A DNA stretch of 64,000 nt from NCBI GenBank assembly GCA_948146395.1, contig OX411558.1, forward strand, positions 37,336,850 to 37,400,849, read 5' to 3'. Of this stretch, positions 48,414 to 61,015 are shown one piece after another; the first letter of the stretch is position 1, and each line of letters opens with the position of its first letter. The position numbers and the translations under genes are program-made. The stretch is from Fragum whitleyi (Eukaryota; Mollusca; Bivalvia; Cardiida; Cardiidae). Under the pieces are notes generated by a model. It saw only the letters and a program-made list of their open reading frames with translations. It was not told the origin of the DNA and made no database searches.

Positions 48414-48655
48414 TGAGCCTGTGTGTGGGATTTCCAACAATTACAAATAACCACAAAGCAAATATTCGGGCCAGCCTGTGCACCCGCACGGTCTGACCAG
48501 AGTCTTCACTATGCGTTTGGTAGATTGATAAGATCTGAAAGTATCTGTAGACCATCAAGTAACTTTATATTTACAGTATGTGGCTTTTTAGGCTTCTTAA
48601 TATCTGCCCATAACGCACATTCGAAATTGATTGAAATGTCACCTATATTCTCAAA
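48414..48655. mobile_element. TGAGCC MITE in duplication copy A
   Basis: TGAGCCTGTGTGTGGGATTT left, GGGCCAGCCTGTGCACCCGC centre, GAAATGTCACCTATATTC right. Partner at 60048-60280. Confidence 0.7.
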
Positions 48656-49020
48656 TTGTTCAAATATCCGGTACCATACGCAATGTTAACATATGATGTT
48701 GATAAAACGCCAAAACATAACATTCTCTTTTTTTCTAGGTTGAATAATTTGCTTAACTAAATTCAATACACAAGCACAATTTTTGCTGAAAACAACATTA
48801 AATATGTTAGTAACCAAACTTTATGACAGTGCGCAAGAATTCCGTGATTTCCAATTAAGGGTGGTTTGTTCCCTAAAATCGAATTTATACAAAATTGATA
48901 AAGGGTGTGTGTTACTACATGAAATAGTTTTACCAGTAAACTGATCGATCGATTTAATAAATAACAATATTTGTAAGAAGCATAAGACAAGTTTAAATGA
49001 TTTTAATGGTATGAAAGCTC

Positions 49021-49034
49021 TCCCTTCTCCCCCT

Positions 49035-49105
<71 letters not shown>

Positions 49106-49368
49106 GCCTTTATCTCTGTCTCTATTTGTCTCCGCCTGTCTGTCTGTCTGTCTCTCTCTCTGCCTTTATCTCTGTCTCTCTTTGTCTCCGCCTGTCTGTC
49201 TGTCTCTCTCTCTCTCGCGCGCTCTCTCTCTCTCCTTCCCTCTCCCTGTCTCTGTCTGTCTGTCTCTGTCCCTCTGTGTGTCTCTATCTGTCTCAGTCTC
49301 TCTCTCTCTCTCTCTCCCTCTCTCTCCCTCTCTTTCTCTCTCTGACTCACTCCCTCTCTGTCCCTCTT

Positions 49369-49399
<31 letters not shown>

Positions 49400-49422
49400 T
49401 TCTCTCTGTCTCTCTCTCTTTT

Positions 49423-49459
<37 letters not shown>

Positions 49460-49588
49460 TGTCTCTCTCTCACTGTTTCTGTCTCTCTCTCTCTCTCCCC
49501 CTTGTCTCTCTCTCCTCTCTTTCTCTCCCTCTCTCTCTCTCTTTTTCTCTCTCTCTCTTTCTCCCTCCACTCACTCTCTCTTAATTTC
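49021..49588. repeat. CT-rich imperfect microsatellite (TCTC/TGTC/CCTC)
   Basis: About 560 bases of pyrimidine-rich repeats with CTGTCTGTCTC and TCTGCCTTTATCTCTGTC higher-order blocks. Long frames here (up to 235 codons of Leu-Ser, 218 of Arg-Glu) are repeat artefacts. Confidence 0.95.
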
Positions 49589-51458
49589 CTCGCCCCCTGG
49601 AAATACGGTAACGTTGTACAGGTTATACGTGCAGTTCTGTAGCCACTTTTTCTTTCCATGTTTCTTTTTGCACAAGAAAAGTATCTTTCGTGGTGCCGTC
49701 ATCAAAGGCCAAAGATAAGATCAATTTGTCATCGAGTAGGTATAAGAATGCTAGTAATTAGCATTATACGCGTCTGGAATGGGTTTTAATGACGTGCAAG
49801 TTATACAGTTGTGCATCGTCTGCTTTCTGTATACCCTGCGTTCAGAATGACAAAACTGTGCAAGCTGTTCGCGAATTATACCCAGCTTCGCACGCAAGTG
49901 CACGTGCAAAGCGGGGTGTAATTTGAAAACAGTTTGTCCGTTTTGTAACCCTGAACGCGGGGCTGGTTTTCTCCTATGAGTGGTTGAAGGATTACAGTAA
50001 ATATTGTCTGAGAGACTATCTTTTCTATCACGTCACAATCATTTTTAAACGTCTTTTACAAAAAGAAAACTTAAAACAACAACAACAACAAAAGGTGGTG
50101 ACGGGTGCGTTCTCGGCAGCAGGTGCTGGAAAATGATAATTTTTAAGCCAAAAAAGAGACATAATTCTTATTGGGATGCTCCTAGATTTACTCCTCTTGG
50201 TGGTATGGATAGCTCTTATGCCGGCGAACATTCATGCTAATATTCAAGTCAATATCAATCTTAAAGTTTGTCTCGCAACAACGTCAACGTAAACGTCTCC
50301 GCTCTCTTAGACGTCAGAAACAATGCCGACGACGGCAATGGGATGACAAAAGCTCTATTTTTTGTTCCTAAACAATCAAGCTAAATCTTGCACGCATTTA
50401 TGGTAATTAAGTTGATGCCAGTAAGCTTTAAACAAGTCACGTCGCAAATAAAACTGTATTTGGACAGAGTTAACAAAGTTTTGTTGCGCATCGACGTTAT
50501 CTTCAATCGTCGATTTTCTTCCAAAATTTCGAAACTGCAGCTTTAAAGAAGCTGCAGTTACGAGGTTTTGGAAAAAAAATACGACGAAACAAGAAAGCGT
50601 ATCTGTCCTTCATTTCGATGGATTTCTCACCTGTATGCATAATGCACGTATCACATAACGTCTAATTACGCAAAAAAAAGAGTCTCACTGAAATGCTATT
50701 GGCTTGATTCTTCAGACGTTTAAGGATTAATGTCATAGATTTTTTTACTGTCAGAGTACTTCAATTACATAAGAGATGAAAAGTAAATCTGTTTTTCCTT
50801 GTTTTCATGGATATATGAAAAGAAATAAAAACCTTATCAAGCTACATGCTATTGGAAAACAGATACAGAGTTTCATATATTTATTACAAAACTGTACATT
50901 ACTTTTTAATTCATATCTTCATGAAAAGAAAACAAGTGGACCGTCATAGCCCTATTTCGCTTACCTTCGTTTCTGCGTAGCGAAATGATTTAATGGCAAT
51001 TAAAGGCACAATTATCGGCAAAAAACTGTTTCCATAATAAACTTTAAAATAACAAACTCTTTTTCAATTCTTGGGCGAAGAAATAATACACAGAAACTTT
51101 CTAAATACAACCCTTTTATGGCCAAAAAAACCCCAAACATGCTAGCTGATTTGAAAAAAAGATTGAACTGCAATTATAACCTTTAGAATGCTAACAATGA
51201 ATTTAAGGCCCCTTTTCCTGTGAAATAGGATCGTTCTGTATGACAAAACAAACAATTTCAGAAGGCTCGGGAAAGATGGTAACAAGGGAACTGTCTAAAT
51301 GGTCCATTTTCTTGGGATATACGCAATGACGTACCTACCATTACGCACATTAAACATTCGCGAAATACAAATTAATCCCCCTTCAAAAATATGTTGATAA
51401 ATGATCATAACATCAGAGCGGGTGGAGGGTATTACCTTCACAGTCAACATATCGCCTC
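49589..51458. other. Sequence private to copy A, with repeats
   Basis: 49839-49965 is hairpin family H (CCCTGCGTTCAGAATGACAA ... TTGTAACCCTGAACGCGGGG). 50085-50390 is family W (GGCAGCAGGTGCTGG, TTTACTCCTCTTGGTGG). A CTGCAGCTTTAAAGAAGCTGCAG hairpin lies at 50537. No gene. Confidence 0.5.
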
Positions 51459-51750
51459 GGTCCTATATATTCTTTGGTGGTCGCCTTCTGAGTGCGTATA
51501 AATTGCAAAATCCTAGTTACGCCCGTGGGCCAACTTATTTCTCGCCCGCTTTCGGGTCGGGTGTAGACTGGTCTCACTATCGACTATCAGAATAGCCTAT
51601 TCTAGGCTATTCTGATAGTCAATATGTAAACCAGTCTAGAGCTTGAAGCCTGCTTTCTGAGAGATACTCTGATATTGCGGGCAACAGTACCCGCCCAGGG
51701 TCAGAAATAAGTTGGCCCATTAATGATACCACCAAATAAATAAGGACCTT
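51459..51750. mobile_element. Foldback element with perfect central hairpin
   Basis: Outer GGTCCTATATATTCTTTGGT, GGGCCAACTTATTTCTCGCC and GTAGACTGGTCTC are mirrored inversely at 51740-51620. The centre is GACTATCAGAATAGCC (51582-51597), a 7-base loop, then GGCTATTCTGATAGTC (51605-51620), perfect. Non-coding. Confidence 0.85.
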
Positions 51751-52460
51751 CCGTATGCCAAGACTAACATTCCGGGTAAGTTTTAGAAAGATAAGCCGAA
51801 AGTGTGACTTGTAGAGTGTAAGTTAGCCCTGCCCTGCAGATCCCGACCAATATTTCATGAGCAATATAAGAAAAGGGTCGCCCGAGAAAAAATAATGCCA
51901 AGTTTGGAACGCACGAACGGAAGTACGCACGAACGGACAGTCGCACGATGGACACACCGTCAAGTCAATAGCTAGATGGCCTTAAAATACGTAAATATTT
52001 GATAAAAAAACATGAACTTGTTTTGTTACTTTCACCTGTGAGGTAGCTATATTTCGTTGGAAAGAATTAAAAGAAAATGTTCTCGACTTATCAAAATCCA
52101 GAAGCCATGCGCCAAGCATCCGCTTGCTTTTTTGACAAGCTCTCTCAACGTCATTTGAAGAAAAATATGATTATATTGACATATATTGATAAATTCTGAA
52201 CATGAGAGTGATTTCAAACTTCAAAGCTATAGCCATTTTAATCTACAATGAGATATTAATGTACGAATTAGCAATCGCTGTTCATTAAAACGCCCATTAC
52301 TGCCAATACACGTAATTGTAAAAACGAGTTGAGGTCCGAAAGTTTTAAGACTGCTTTGAGAAATTATAAACTACAGCAGCCTTCCAAATTTCAAAGATTT
52401 TCCTATGCGATAATTTTAACAATAATATATATTGTATATATATTTTTACAAAATTATTTT
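51751..52460. other. Copy A private sequence, nothing recognised
   Basis: No supported feature besides CACGAACGGA-type short repeats at 51911-51945. Confidence 0.3.
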
Positions 52461-52559
52461 CATTATCATTCCAAAAGCTTAGGCGCAAGAATCGGGTTAG
52501 TGGCTATAAAATGCATGCATTATCGACGACCTTGCGCTAAGCCCTCAACATTTGTTTTA

Positions 52560-52800
52560 TTGTTTGTCTTGAATGTTGAGTCATATCGCGGCTAGAACAC
52601 CTAACCATTGATTCCTGCTATTTCTATCACTCTAAACATACTACAACATTATATCCAGAGTGATTTCTTTCAACCCTTTGGATTGAGACAAATATCTCAA
52701 GGAAATGATATTTGCCGGGACGGGGTATAAAACCCTGTACGTCAGCATTTAGATTGAAGGTTCGAACGCGTATACAACTGCGCCATTGTCCCGGCCTTAA
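52560..52800 (-). mobile_element. Diverged SINE, reverse strand
   Basis: TTGTCTTGAATGTTGAGTCA, CATTGATTCCTGCTATTTCT, then a tRNA-like head on the minus strand (GGCCGGGACAATGGCGCAGT, GTATACGCGTTCGAA). Partner copy at 61570-61810. Confidence 0.6.
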
Positions 52801-52835
52801 CCCACAATTTAAAGTCCTCGATATTATATATATAC

Positions 52836-53655
52836 ACAGTTAAGAGCATCGTGAAATTGACAACGTCATTGATTTTGGGATGAAATTGAATGGGTGGGAT
52901 GAATGAGCTTTGAATTACATGTATATTAAAAAGAGAGCTTGTGTACAGTTAAAAACATCGTGAAATTGACACTCATTCCGATCAAAATCATTCTTAATCG
53001 CTCACTCAGCGCTCCATTCATTCATTCCAAACACTCACTCAAATCGATCATAAAAGCTCCAAAATCATTAGAAAAAATCGTTCAGGACTTTTAACAATGA
53101 AATCGATCAGTTTATTCTACGATTTTATTATCTGGCGTGGACTTTCGAGTGTCTGATTGGTCCACGAAGACGTACAAACAGAAAGATACGTATATTTTAC
53201 TAAAGGGAGGTAATTAATATCGCTTATTTTGTTCATCTTGAACAAAATTAGCAATATTGGATTACCTACCTTTAATTTCACTAAGAACTCGCTCCACACA
53301 CTCATTCAATTTCATTCCGGAATCATTCTAAAAGCATTCAACTTGTCAATTTCACGATGTTCTTAACTGTACAATATCGCTTATTTCGTCTGAATCGTAC
53401 AAAGTATCGACACTTATTACCTCTTTTTTTTCAAAAAAAAAAAAGAAAACTTTTTTCTACAAAAACAGTTCTTTTTCTTCACAAACCAATCAGGCGCTTA
53501 CAATCTCAAGAAAGAAATAGATAGATCGTGGAATTTTTCGAGTGATTTGGATGCAGTTGTTGAATTTTTTTCAGTGATTATAGAGCGTTTTGGAATGTTG
53601 TGACTGAGTGCTTCGGACGAAGTGTATGTCAATTTCACGGTGTTGTTAACAGTAA
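52836..53655. mobile_element. Cluster of family M MITE copies (one full, two partial)
   Basis: 52836-52942: a partial, starting CAGTTAAGAGCATCGTGAAA. 52943-53372: a full copy, TACAGTTAAAAACATCGTGA at the left and its inverse CACGATGTTCTTAACTGTA at the right, TA-bounded, about 430 bases. 53373-53655: a partial ending GTCAATTTCACGGTGTTGTT-AACAGTA. Open frames of 62 and 99 codons here, repeated at 62085 and 62477, are MITE sequence. Confidence 0.8.
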
Positions 53656-53656
53656 A

Positions 53657-53896
53657 TGAGTCTCTTTGTGACATTTCCAACAATTTCATATGTGCGCAAA
53701 GCAAAGACTCTGGCCAGCCGGTGCATCCGCACAGTCTGACCAGAGTCTTCACTTCGCGTTTTGTAGATAAACAAGGAATCAAAATATCTGTAGACAATTA
53801 GACAAACTTGTCATTGCACTATGTTACTGCCTGGGCCTCTAAATGTTTGTGCCCAAAGAAGGTGTCAAATTGTTGGAAATGTCACCCACAGGCTCA
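53657..53896. mobile_element. TGAGCC MITE in copy A
   Basis: TGAGTCTCTTTGTGACATTT left, GAAATGTCACCCACAGGCTCA right. Interior GACTCTGGCCAGCCGGTGCA. Partner 62636-62875. Confidence 0.8.
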
Positions 53897-54243
53897 AATA
53901 AGCTTATTGTTGTCGGTTAACAGATATCATTTATTTTCATCTTTGGAGAACTGAAAAGTCGTAAATGACGCAACACTGTACAGTCATTTGCAGCTCTTTT
54001 GTACTGGATAGTCGACTTATTTGTTAATTCACAATAATATTATCATAGAAAGATGGTCAGCGGATTTTCTTAGAACTTTCATTAGTCCGTAATGTCTTTA
54101 ATTATTTATCAACAGTCACATATCCGTTCTTACTTCACTTGTTATTATCATATTCCTTATATGGGGGTTAGATAATATATCATATCAGACTTCAAAAGCA
54201 TCGAGTTTGCGTGTAGACGGTGTAATAAATGGGAAATTTATAT

Positions 54244-54506
54244 GTGACCCGTCATGCGAAAAACGGACCATTTGGAAGTGCGTAAAGCATCGACCCTAGT
54301 TCAGCCTGCGCGGATTGCATAGGCTGAATTGGGTCGGACCTTTTCGCACTCGGCTAATTTTCTGAATCTTGAACGACCATTCTACCTTCCTGTAGAGAAA
54401 TTTCATAAATCCAATCTACGGCTGGCATTTCCTGGACAAAATCTCTCTTTCACATATTTGTTTTACGGAGTTACTAAGTGATCCCTTTTTGCGCGAAGAC
54501 GGTCAA
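54244..54506. mobile_element. GTGACC MITE (family V)
   Basis: GTGACCCGTCATGCGAAAAA left, TTTTTGCGCGAAGACGGTCA right. Partner 63222-63484. Confidence 0.7.
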
Positions 54507-54540
54507 ATAAACGAGAAATTTATATGTTCATTCGCACTGG

Positions 54541-56972
54541 TGTTTAACGATGTTACCGAAAAATGGTTGTCTATGATTTTGTATGTTGGTTTGCTATGAT
54601 TATATAGGTAATTTTTGTAAACAATACACATGTCGAATGGAATGTTCGTAATTTTGGAGAATGCATTGAATGAATTTAAAATGGATCACCCCAGACTAAG
54701 TAAACGATTTTCATTGCACTTTGCGCTACCTCTTTGTCTTGATCTTCATTTATCATGAATGTTAAACTTGAAATAAATTCATTTATGAAGAAAATCTTTT
54801 AAATGGCTATTTGATTTCAAAGAAAGCAAACTCTTGCCAAGTGTCGGTTGTTTCAGATGAAGTTGTATTGTGTTCTTCGTATTTGCCTCTTATAACAATG
54901 GTGGTCCACGGTTAAATCATTTTTAGTGAATATTTATTTTTTTCCAAAGACATGGTTAATTGAAAATGGTATATTGGTTAATTGAAGAAGAGTATTGCTG
55001 GTGTGTTGGTTAATATGTGATTATCTACAAAAGTTTATGTGAAGCCAAACCATATGAAAACGCGAATTTATACGAGAAATATACATAATCCACTGTTGGT
55101 CGTCGGTAGTTGTATCAATTAAGAATAACGATTCAACATTTCAGGTTGAATAGTATTCAATTCTCTAAATACTGTTATTACTTATATGAAATATTTTTCT
55201 TTGACAATTTCGGACCAACTGCGACATCTATAAATCGGGACACAATCATCTTCGATTAAAATTAATCTATATCAATACTTTCTCCAATAAAAATACTTTC
55301 CAACGCGTCAGACAAAAAAAAGTCTGGAAGCTAATTGTTAACTATGTTGGCACATCATTAGAAATTAGTCAATATATGTTTAACAATAACGGCACATGAT
55401 CAAAAGATACAACCATATTATTGCCTTGTGAGAAATTCAAGTTGATAAAACAACAAATGGCTATTATTTAAAAAAAAGTCAAATTAACCTGTCACTGCAG
55501 CTCATAATCAATCAACAATAACTTCCAAATTAAACTACACTCTCATTAGTTTCATAGAGATGCGATTTTATTCTGAGACTAATGTATTTAACAAGGATGA
55601 AGATGTAGGAAAATATATATATTTAAAAAAAAATCGTACGGTACATTTGATATTGTACGTTTTTCTACGACGAATGTGAACACAAATTGTGCTGTGGTCG
55701 AAGTATTTCTAAACCTATCACAAGACTAGCTGATGTGGCTGCATGGTAAATGGGCATCCCCTTTGGAGACGATGACATAATTTACTTAGATCTACTGTAC
55801 ACCTTACGACCGTCGCATGTCCCCGTATGGTGACAGCGGTTACAATAGGATGATGCGGTAAAGATTTCCAAGCACAACACCGTACATTGATCGTCTGATG
55901 ACCGCGGCCCCTTTTAACTGATTTAACGACATGTCTATGACCTAAAGGTTCTCTTCGGCCTTACGATTGTTGTACTTCTGTCAAAAGAATTACGTGATCA
56001 CCCATGGCGTCCGACGTCCGACGGACGGGTGGCATTAACTCCTTTGTCCGGAGCAAAAGTCACCGTATGTCCGATTGACTTAAAACCTGGGAGTTATGTT
56101 CCTCCCATAACTACGGACTGAAGTGTACAGAAAATGTTACTCTACATAGCCTATTTTTTTAATTATTCTTTTTGTTGGTTTTTTTCCATACTTTGACAAC
56201 CAGCATTGTAACGGGCTTTTGTGTGAGATTTTGCCAACTTGCCTCAAGTTATTTTTCTTTAACAAAATCAAAGGTCTTTGTTTTCCGTTCTAACTTGCAC
56301 TGATTGCACAGACACAGTATGTCGCCTTATGGTCTACGCATGAGTTCTTAGTTACGGTTCCGTAGGTAATATAAACAATACTCTAGGTAGAAGTTCTTTT
56401 TTCGTTCACAAAATCAGACCGAAATTGAAACTGTATTTGTTGTAGTCTATCAGTTCGAAAGTCGTAAAGGCTAGTCACATTAGATATTTTTCGAAGACTT
56501 GGTTTTGTTCCGTGCAGCTTGTCACATTAAGCTGTAAAAGAAAATTTTGCCTGTTAAAAAAGTAAACACACATCTTGACTGACGGTACAATCATATGTAC
56601 ATTTTTTTCCGCACATGATGTTGTAGACCGAGATATATTTGCATTTAGTTTTAAGAAAATAGAATTAATTCCTTAAAATAGTATTCTCTATTTTGATATT
56701 TCGGCTAATGCCTTTTACAAAAAATACTACATGGAAATGTCACAACTACATCTTTACATTCTTACTGTGCGGCAATATCAAATGTTTCTATTTGACGTCG
56801 CCGCTGGAAAAATGACGTCATTTTTAAGTAATTAAGTAATTTAAGTAACGTCATCAGGAGAATAAACATTTCTAGACGTAATATCACTACTTAGCGCACA
56901 TAAATTAATTCGTTTTCATTCAAATACTAGTATACTTACATGTTTTGTATTTCCTACAAGAAAATGGTTTGA
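54541..56972. other. Intergenic sequence, nothing recognised
   Basis: No coding homology. 55730-56110 is somewhat richer in GC, with CCGACGTCCGACGGACGGG, but has no open frame. CRE-like GACGTCA motifs at 56796-56850. Confidence 0.35.
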
Positions 56973-57104
56973 TATTATTTATCTAAAATGACCTGGCACT
57001 CATTAACTTCCGTCAGTGTTCGAGTATTCCCGCAGCGTAACTCAATTTCATTTCACCGTTTTATTTATTTACTTATATCATTTTACGTCTTCTGTAAAAT
57101 GTCG

Positions 57105-57181
57105 CGGTAGTACAGTGGTTACACACGCCTTCCCGTACACCGATATGTCGCCGGGTCGAGTTCAATTCCCGACAGAGACAC
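57105..57181 (+). tRNA. tRNA-like sequence (probable SINE head or pseudogene)
   Basis: A box TAGTACAGTGG and B box GTTCAATTC fit pol III consensus; GTCGCGG faces CAGAGAC with 5 of 7 acceptor pairs. No clean anticodon arm, so a functional tRNA is unlikely. Confidence 0.4.
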
Positions 57182-57825
57182 ATGTTTTTATTATTTTGAT
57201 TATCATTAATATATTGATTTTATTTCCTTTTTTTTTAATTACATTTCTTATTATTATTTTGTAATTAGTCTTTTTTTGGTCAGTTACGATCAATATGTTT
57301 ATTCTTCATTCAACTTTTGTTGATGATTACAAGATTATTGTATTCTGATCGAAAGCAAGATTTGTTCCATACCTCTATGATAAAAATATATATATATAAG
57401 TTGTTGGTAAACTTGTACCAAATAGTAGTCCTAATAAAGATCTCATTTGTTTTATGATATGGAATTGTGAGATATGAAAAGAATAGAGTTTTTGACGTTA
57501 AAAACCTAATCACGCTTAAACAGGAATTAGATTAACGTGTTCAAACCCTGTATATTTTTTAATTTCACACCGTCATAAATTTAAAAAGGTGACTCTCCAT
57601 CTCTAGATTATAGATTTAGATATATTTCAAAATTTATAATTATTTTCAGTAATTTACAGTGATTTATAGACAGGACTTTGCAATGGTCAAATTGAGTCTG
57701 ATGGAAAAAACTGTGCCGAATATCAAAAGTCTTATACAACACTGTTCAAAATATCAAAAGTATCAAAATAGGTACTTAAAAAATGTTACCCTAAAAAGAT
57801 ATAAAAAATATGTCTGGTTATGGTC

Positions 57826-57897
57826 CGGCTTGAACTCGTGATCTCCCGATTATTGGAAAGCATCCTTACCACCACCGCTAAATTTCCGTATGCACTC
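57826..57897 (-). tRNA. tRNA-like sequence (probable SINE head or pseudogene)
   Basis: On the minus strand TTTAGCGGTGGTGGTAAGGA (A-box-like) and GAGTTCAAGCCGGACC (B box). It faces the 57105 copy. Confidence 0.4.
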
Positions 57898-58027
57898 TGA
57901 GTTGTGATACATATTTTTTATCTTAACTTCGCGAGTGTAATTCTATTTTAAGAAACATATTTACCGACTATCAATAGGGGTCAAAAGGAATATTTAATGA
58001 GTGCCAGGTCATTGTAGATAAATAATA

Positions 58028-58523
58028 CCTATATGTTTGTTTACGTGCCCAATGTATAATAGGTTTTATCATAAAAAGACTCATTGCACTGATTACATTT
58101 ATACTAAGATTTTGCACTATCGTGAACAGACACAGTGCGGCAAGCTAAACCTTGTTTTGTATAAAAGTCTGTGAACACTTGTTGCATAACAGATGTAATT
58201 TTTGGTGAACGGTTTGTACGTGTTTATTCAAGAAATTTTGACCATATGTCTAACTGCATAATTCACAATGAAATCGTCTACTCTTGTGAATGCTCCACTT
58301 GTGCCTATGAAGATAAGATGGCGCCGTGGTACAGTTCCTGCAGTCATCACACTTGTAGAGCCTCTTTTGCTGCTCCTGTTTGTCACCGTTATCCTATTTG
58401 ATATCAAATGAACTTGTAACACATAAGACGCATATAAAAAAAATCGATTAGAGCTTTATTCGCAATAAGATTCTTATGCCATGTGTTTTACTGTGTATAC
58501 AGAAAGCTCCGCTTATTTATCAT
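58028..58523. other. Spacer before copy B, nothing recognised
   Basis: Short frames only; 58171-58401 (+) is cysteine-containing but unlike any family I know. Confidence 0.25.
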
Positions 58524-59249
58524 ATTCAAACTGTTTGCAAATGTATACCCCGCTTTGCACGCGCACATGCGTGCAAAGCGGGGTATAATTTTCAAACAGT
58601 TATACCGTTTTGTCATCCTGTATCCTTTTTGTTCAGAACAACAAATCGCTTTTGAATGCTTCAAAATTAGCAAGGCTCATAGCTTTTTCGAAACATATCC
58701 AAAGCTTTTTTTAGTGAAATGCGCTCGCGAGCGCTTCCATATACGGATTCACCATAGCGACGATTAATCTCATAACATATAGTTTTCACGTGACGCTGTC
58801 AATTTCACAAACTATTTTGATGAGTGAAATAGATAGACAGTAATTTTAAGACATCATTTTCTGCAATGCATTTAGTTAGTATTTTTTGCCTTCGGCGAAA
58901 CCGAATGCTTCTTGTAGACACAGTTGCAGTATATAAATCAAAGGACTGAAAGACCAGAACCATGATTTTGCCGACATACGGATGTACTAATTTCCCCCAT
59001 ATAGTATGACTGACAAGCACATGGAAAGTTCTAGTAACGAACAACACAAAGGCAAATCATATCGAACAACATAAAGGCAAATCATAAATGGGCATTTGGC
59101 AATTTGAGCTGAAAACGAACATTACAGATATAAACAGTATCGCCTTTCCCTACAAACAAATGTTTTCCCGATTTGTTATTTCATGAATTCATTTTTTCTC
59201 TTGAAAATGTGCCCTTAAATTGAACTATTATAAAAATGGCAAAATTTAG

Positions 59250-59668
59250 AGGATAATCGTTTGTTTCAGTGTAAGATCGATTTATATTTCATTGGGTGAT
59301 CAATAAAAGCTATATTTTCACGAGTGGCCGAGCCACGAGTGAAATTATAGCTTTTGTTGTACACGAAATGAAATATTAATCGATCTTACACGAAAAACAA
59401 ACGATTATTCTATTTCTTAAATGCAAAAATGAGACAAAATGGGACATTCCTAGGACATATTTTCGTATAGCGCGTCACTATGCGCGTGATTGCTAAGCAA
59501 CGTTCATTGTGACGTCACTTATTTCGCCCCGCATAGATGACGACCGATAGGATGAAATGCACCAAAGCAGGGTATAAGTTTTTGATAATTTCACTGCCTA
59601 TGCGGTGAGATTATCAAGTGATAATCTACCGTTATTTCTCGATAAACCACCGAAAAGCATTAAAGAAA
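59250..59668. mobile_element. Hairpin-ended MITE (family X), best copy
   Basis: 59253-59407 folds: ATAATCGTTTGTTTC, AGTGTAAGATCGATT, AAAGCTATA..TCACGAGTGG against the inverse CCACGAGTGA..TATAGCTTTT, AATCGATCTTACAC, CAAACGATTAT. Then GACGTCAC, ATTATCAAGTGATAATC and AAGCATTAAAGAAACT. It sits between AAAAATGGCA and CTATTGTAATG, which are contiguous in copy A (47675-47697), so it is an insertion in copy B. Confidence 0.8.
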
Positions 59669-59712
59669 CTATTGTAATGTACTTTGTCTTTCTGGTGTAT
59701 TGTCAGAGAAAT

Positions 59713-59958
59713 GTGACCAGTCATGCGAAAAGAGACTATCTAGGTAGTCGATCCTAGTGAGACTGTGCGAATTGCGCAGACTGACTTGGTACGAAGCTTT
59801 TCGTACTTTGCTTAGTTTCTGAATCTAGAATGATCAAACTACCTTCATGTGAAAGGATTTTTGAAATATGATCTCTGGTTAGTATATGCTGGACCCAATC
59901 TCCTTTTCAAATATTTTTTACAGAGTTCTCAGATGGTCCCTTTCGCGTGACCGGTCAC
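59713..59958. mobile_element. GTGACC MITE (family V), uninterrupted copy
   Basis: GTGACCAGTCATGCGAAAAG left, CTTTCGCGTGACCGGTCAC right, 246 bases. Gives the empty target AGTCGATCC at 59746-59754 for the family U insertion in copy A. Confidence 0.85.
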
Positions 59959-60047
59959 AAATATGAATTTATGGCTTTGCTTTTCTTATTGTCACCTGCT
60001 ATAAGTACATATTGTCTACAAGTACAAAATAGCGCACAAGTAAGAAA

Positions 60048-60280
60048 TGAGCCTGTGCTTGGGATTTCCAACAATTACAAATAACTGCAAAGCAATTCGG
60101 GCCAGCCTGTGCACCCGCTCGGTCTGACCAGAGTCTTCACTGTGCGTTTAATAGATTGATAAGATCTGAAAGTATCTGTAGACCATCAAGTTACTTTAAA
60201 TTTACCGTATATGTCTTTTTAGGCTTCTTAATGTCTGTCCATCGCGCACATTCTAAATTGTTCGAAATGTCACGCACATT
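60048..60280. mobile_element. TGAGCC MITE in copy B
   Basis: TGAGCCTGTGCTTGGGATTT left, CGAAATGTCACGCACATTC right; partner 48414-48655. Confidence 0.7.
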
Positions 60281-60657
60281 CTCAAATTGTTTTCATTGAA
60301 ATATCCGGTACCATACGCAATGTAAACATAAGAACTTGATATAACGCCAAATCATAACATTCTTTTTTTCTAAGTTGAATAAATTGCTTAACTAAATTCA
60401 ATACACAAGCGCAATCTTTGCTGGAAACAACATTAAATATGTAAGTAAGCAGACTCTATGATAATGCGCAGGAATTCAGTGATTTCCATTTCCGGTTGCT
60501 TTGTTCCCTAAAATCGATTTTAAACGAAATTAATAAAAGGGAGTATGTTACTAAATGATATATTTTTAACAGTGAAACTGATCGATCGATTTAATAAATA
60601 ACAATATTTGTAATAAGCATAAGAGACGTTTGAAATGACTTTAATGGTATGAAAGCT

Positions 60658-60680
60658 CCCCCCTCTCTCCCCCCTCTCCG

Positions 60681-60739
<59 letters not shown>

Positions 60740-60749
60740 GCTCGCTCTC

Positions 60750-60824
<75 letters not shown>

Positions 60825-60933
60825 ATCTCTCTCCCTCTTTCTCTCTCTCTCTCCCCCCCCTCTCTCTCTCTTTCTCTCTGCCTCTATTATCTCTGTCTCA
60901 TTGTCTCTCTTTGTCTGTCTCTCTCTCTGTCTG

Positions 60934-61015
<82 letters not shown>

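Larger units (their letters stand above)
56973..58027. mobile_element. Candidate 1.06-kb TIR element with inverted tRNA-like heads
   Basis: 34-base ends (TATTATTTATCTAAAATGAC and onward to CACTCATTAA) at 56973-57006 are repeated inversely at 57994-58027 with one mismatch. A tRNA-like block lies 132 bases inside the left end and another, facing it, 130 bases inside the right end. Nothing coding lies between. It could be one element or two facing copies of a SINE-like unit. Confidence 0.65.

Noticed and set aside
49003..49718. Long open frames (up to 235 codons) of Ser-Leu or Arg-Glu repeats
   Set aside because: They lie on CT/GA microsatellite DNA, occur on both strands in several frames, and have no non-repeat domain.
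57105..57181. Functional tRNA gene
   Set aside because: Acceptor stem has mismatches and no clear anticodon arm; it sits in a repeat-like inverted structure.
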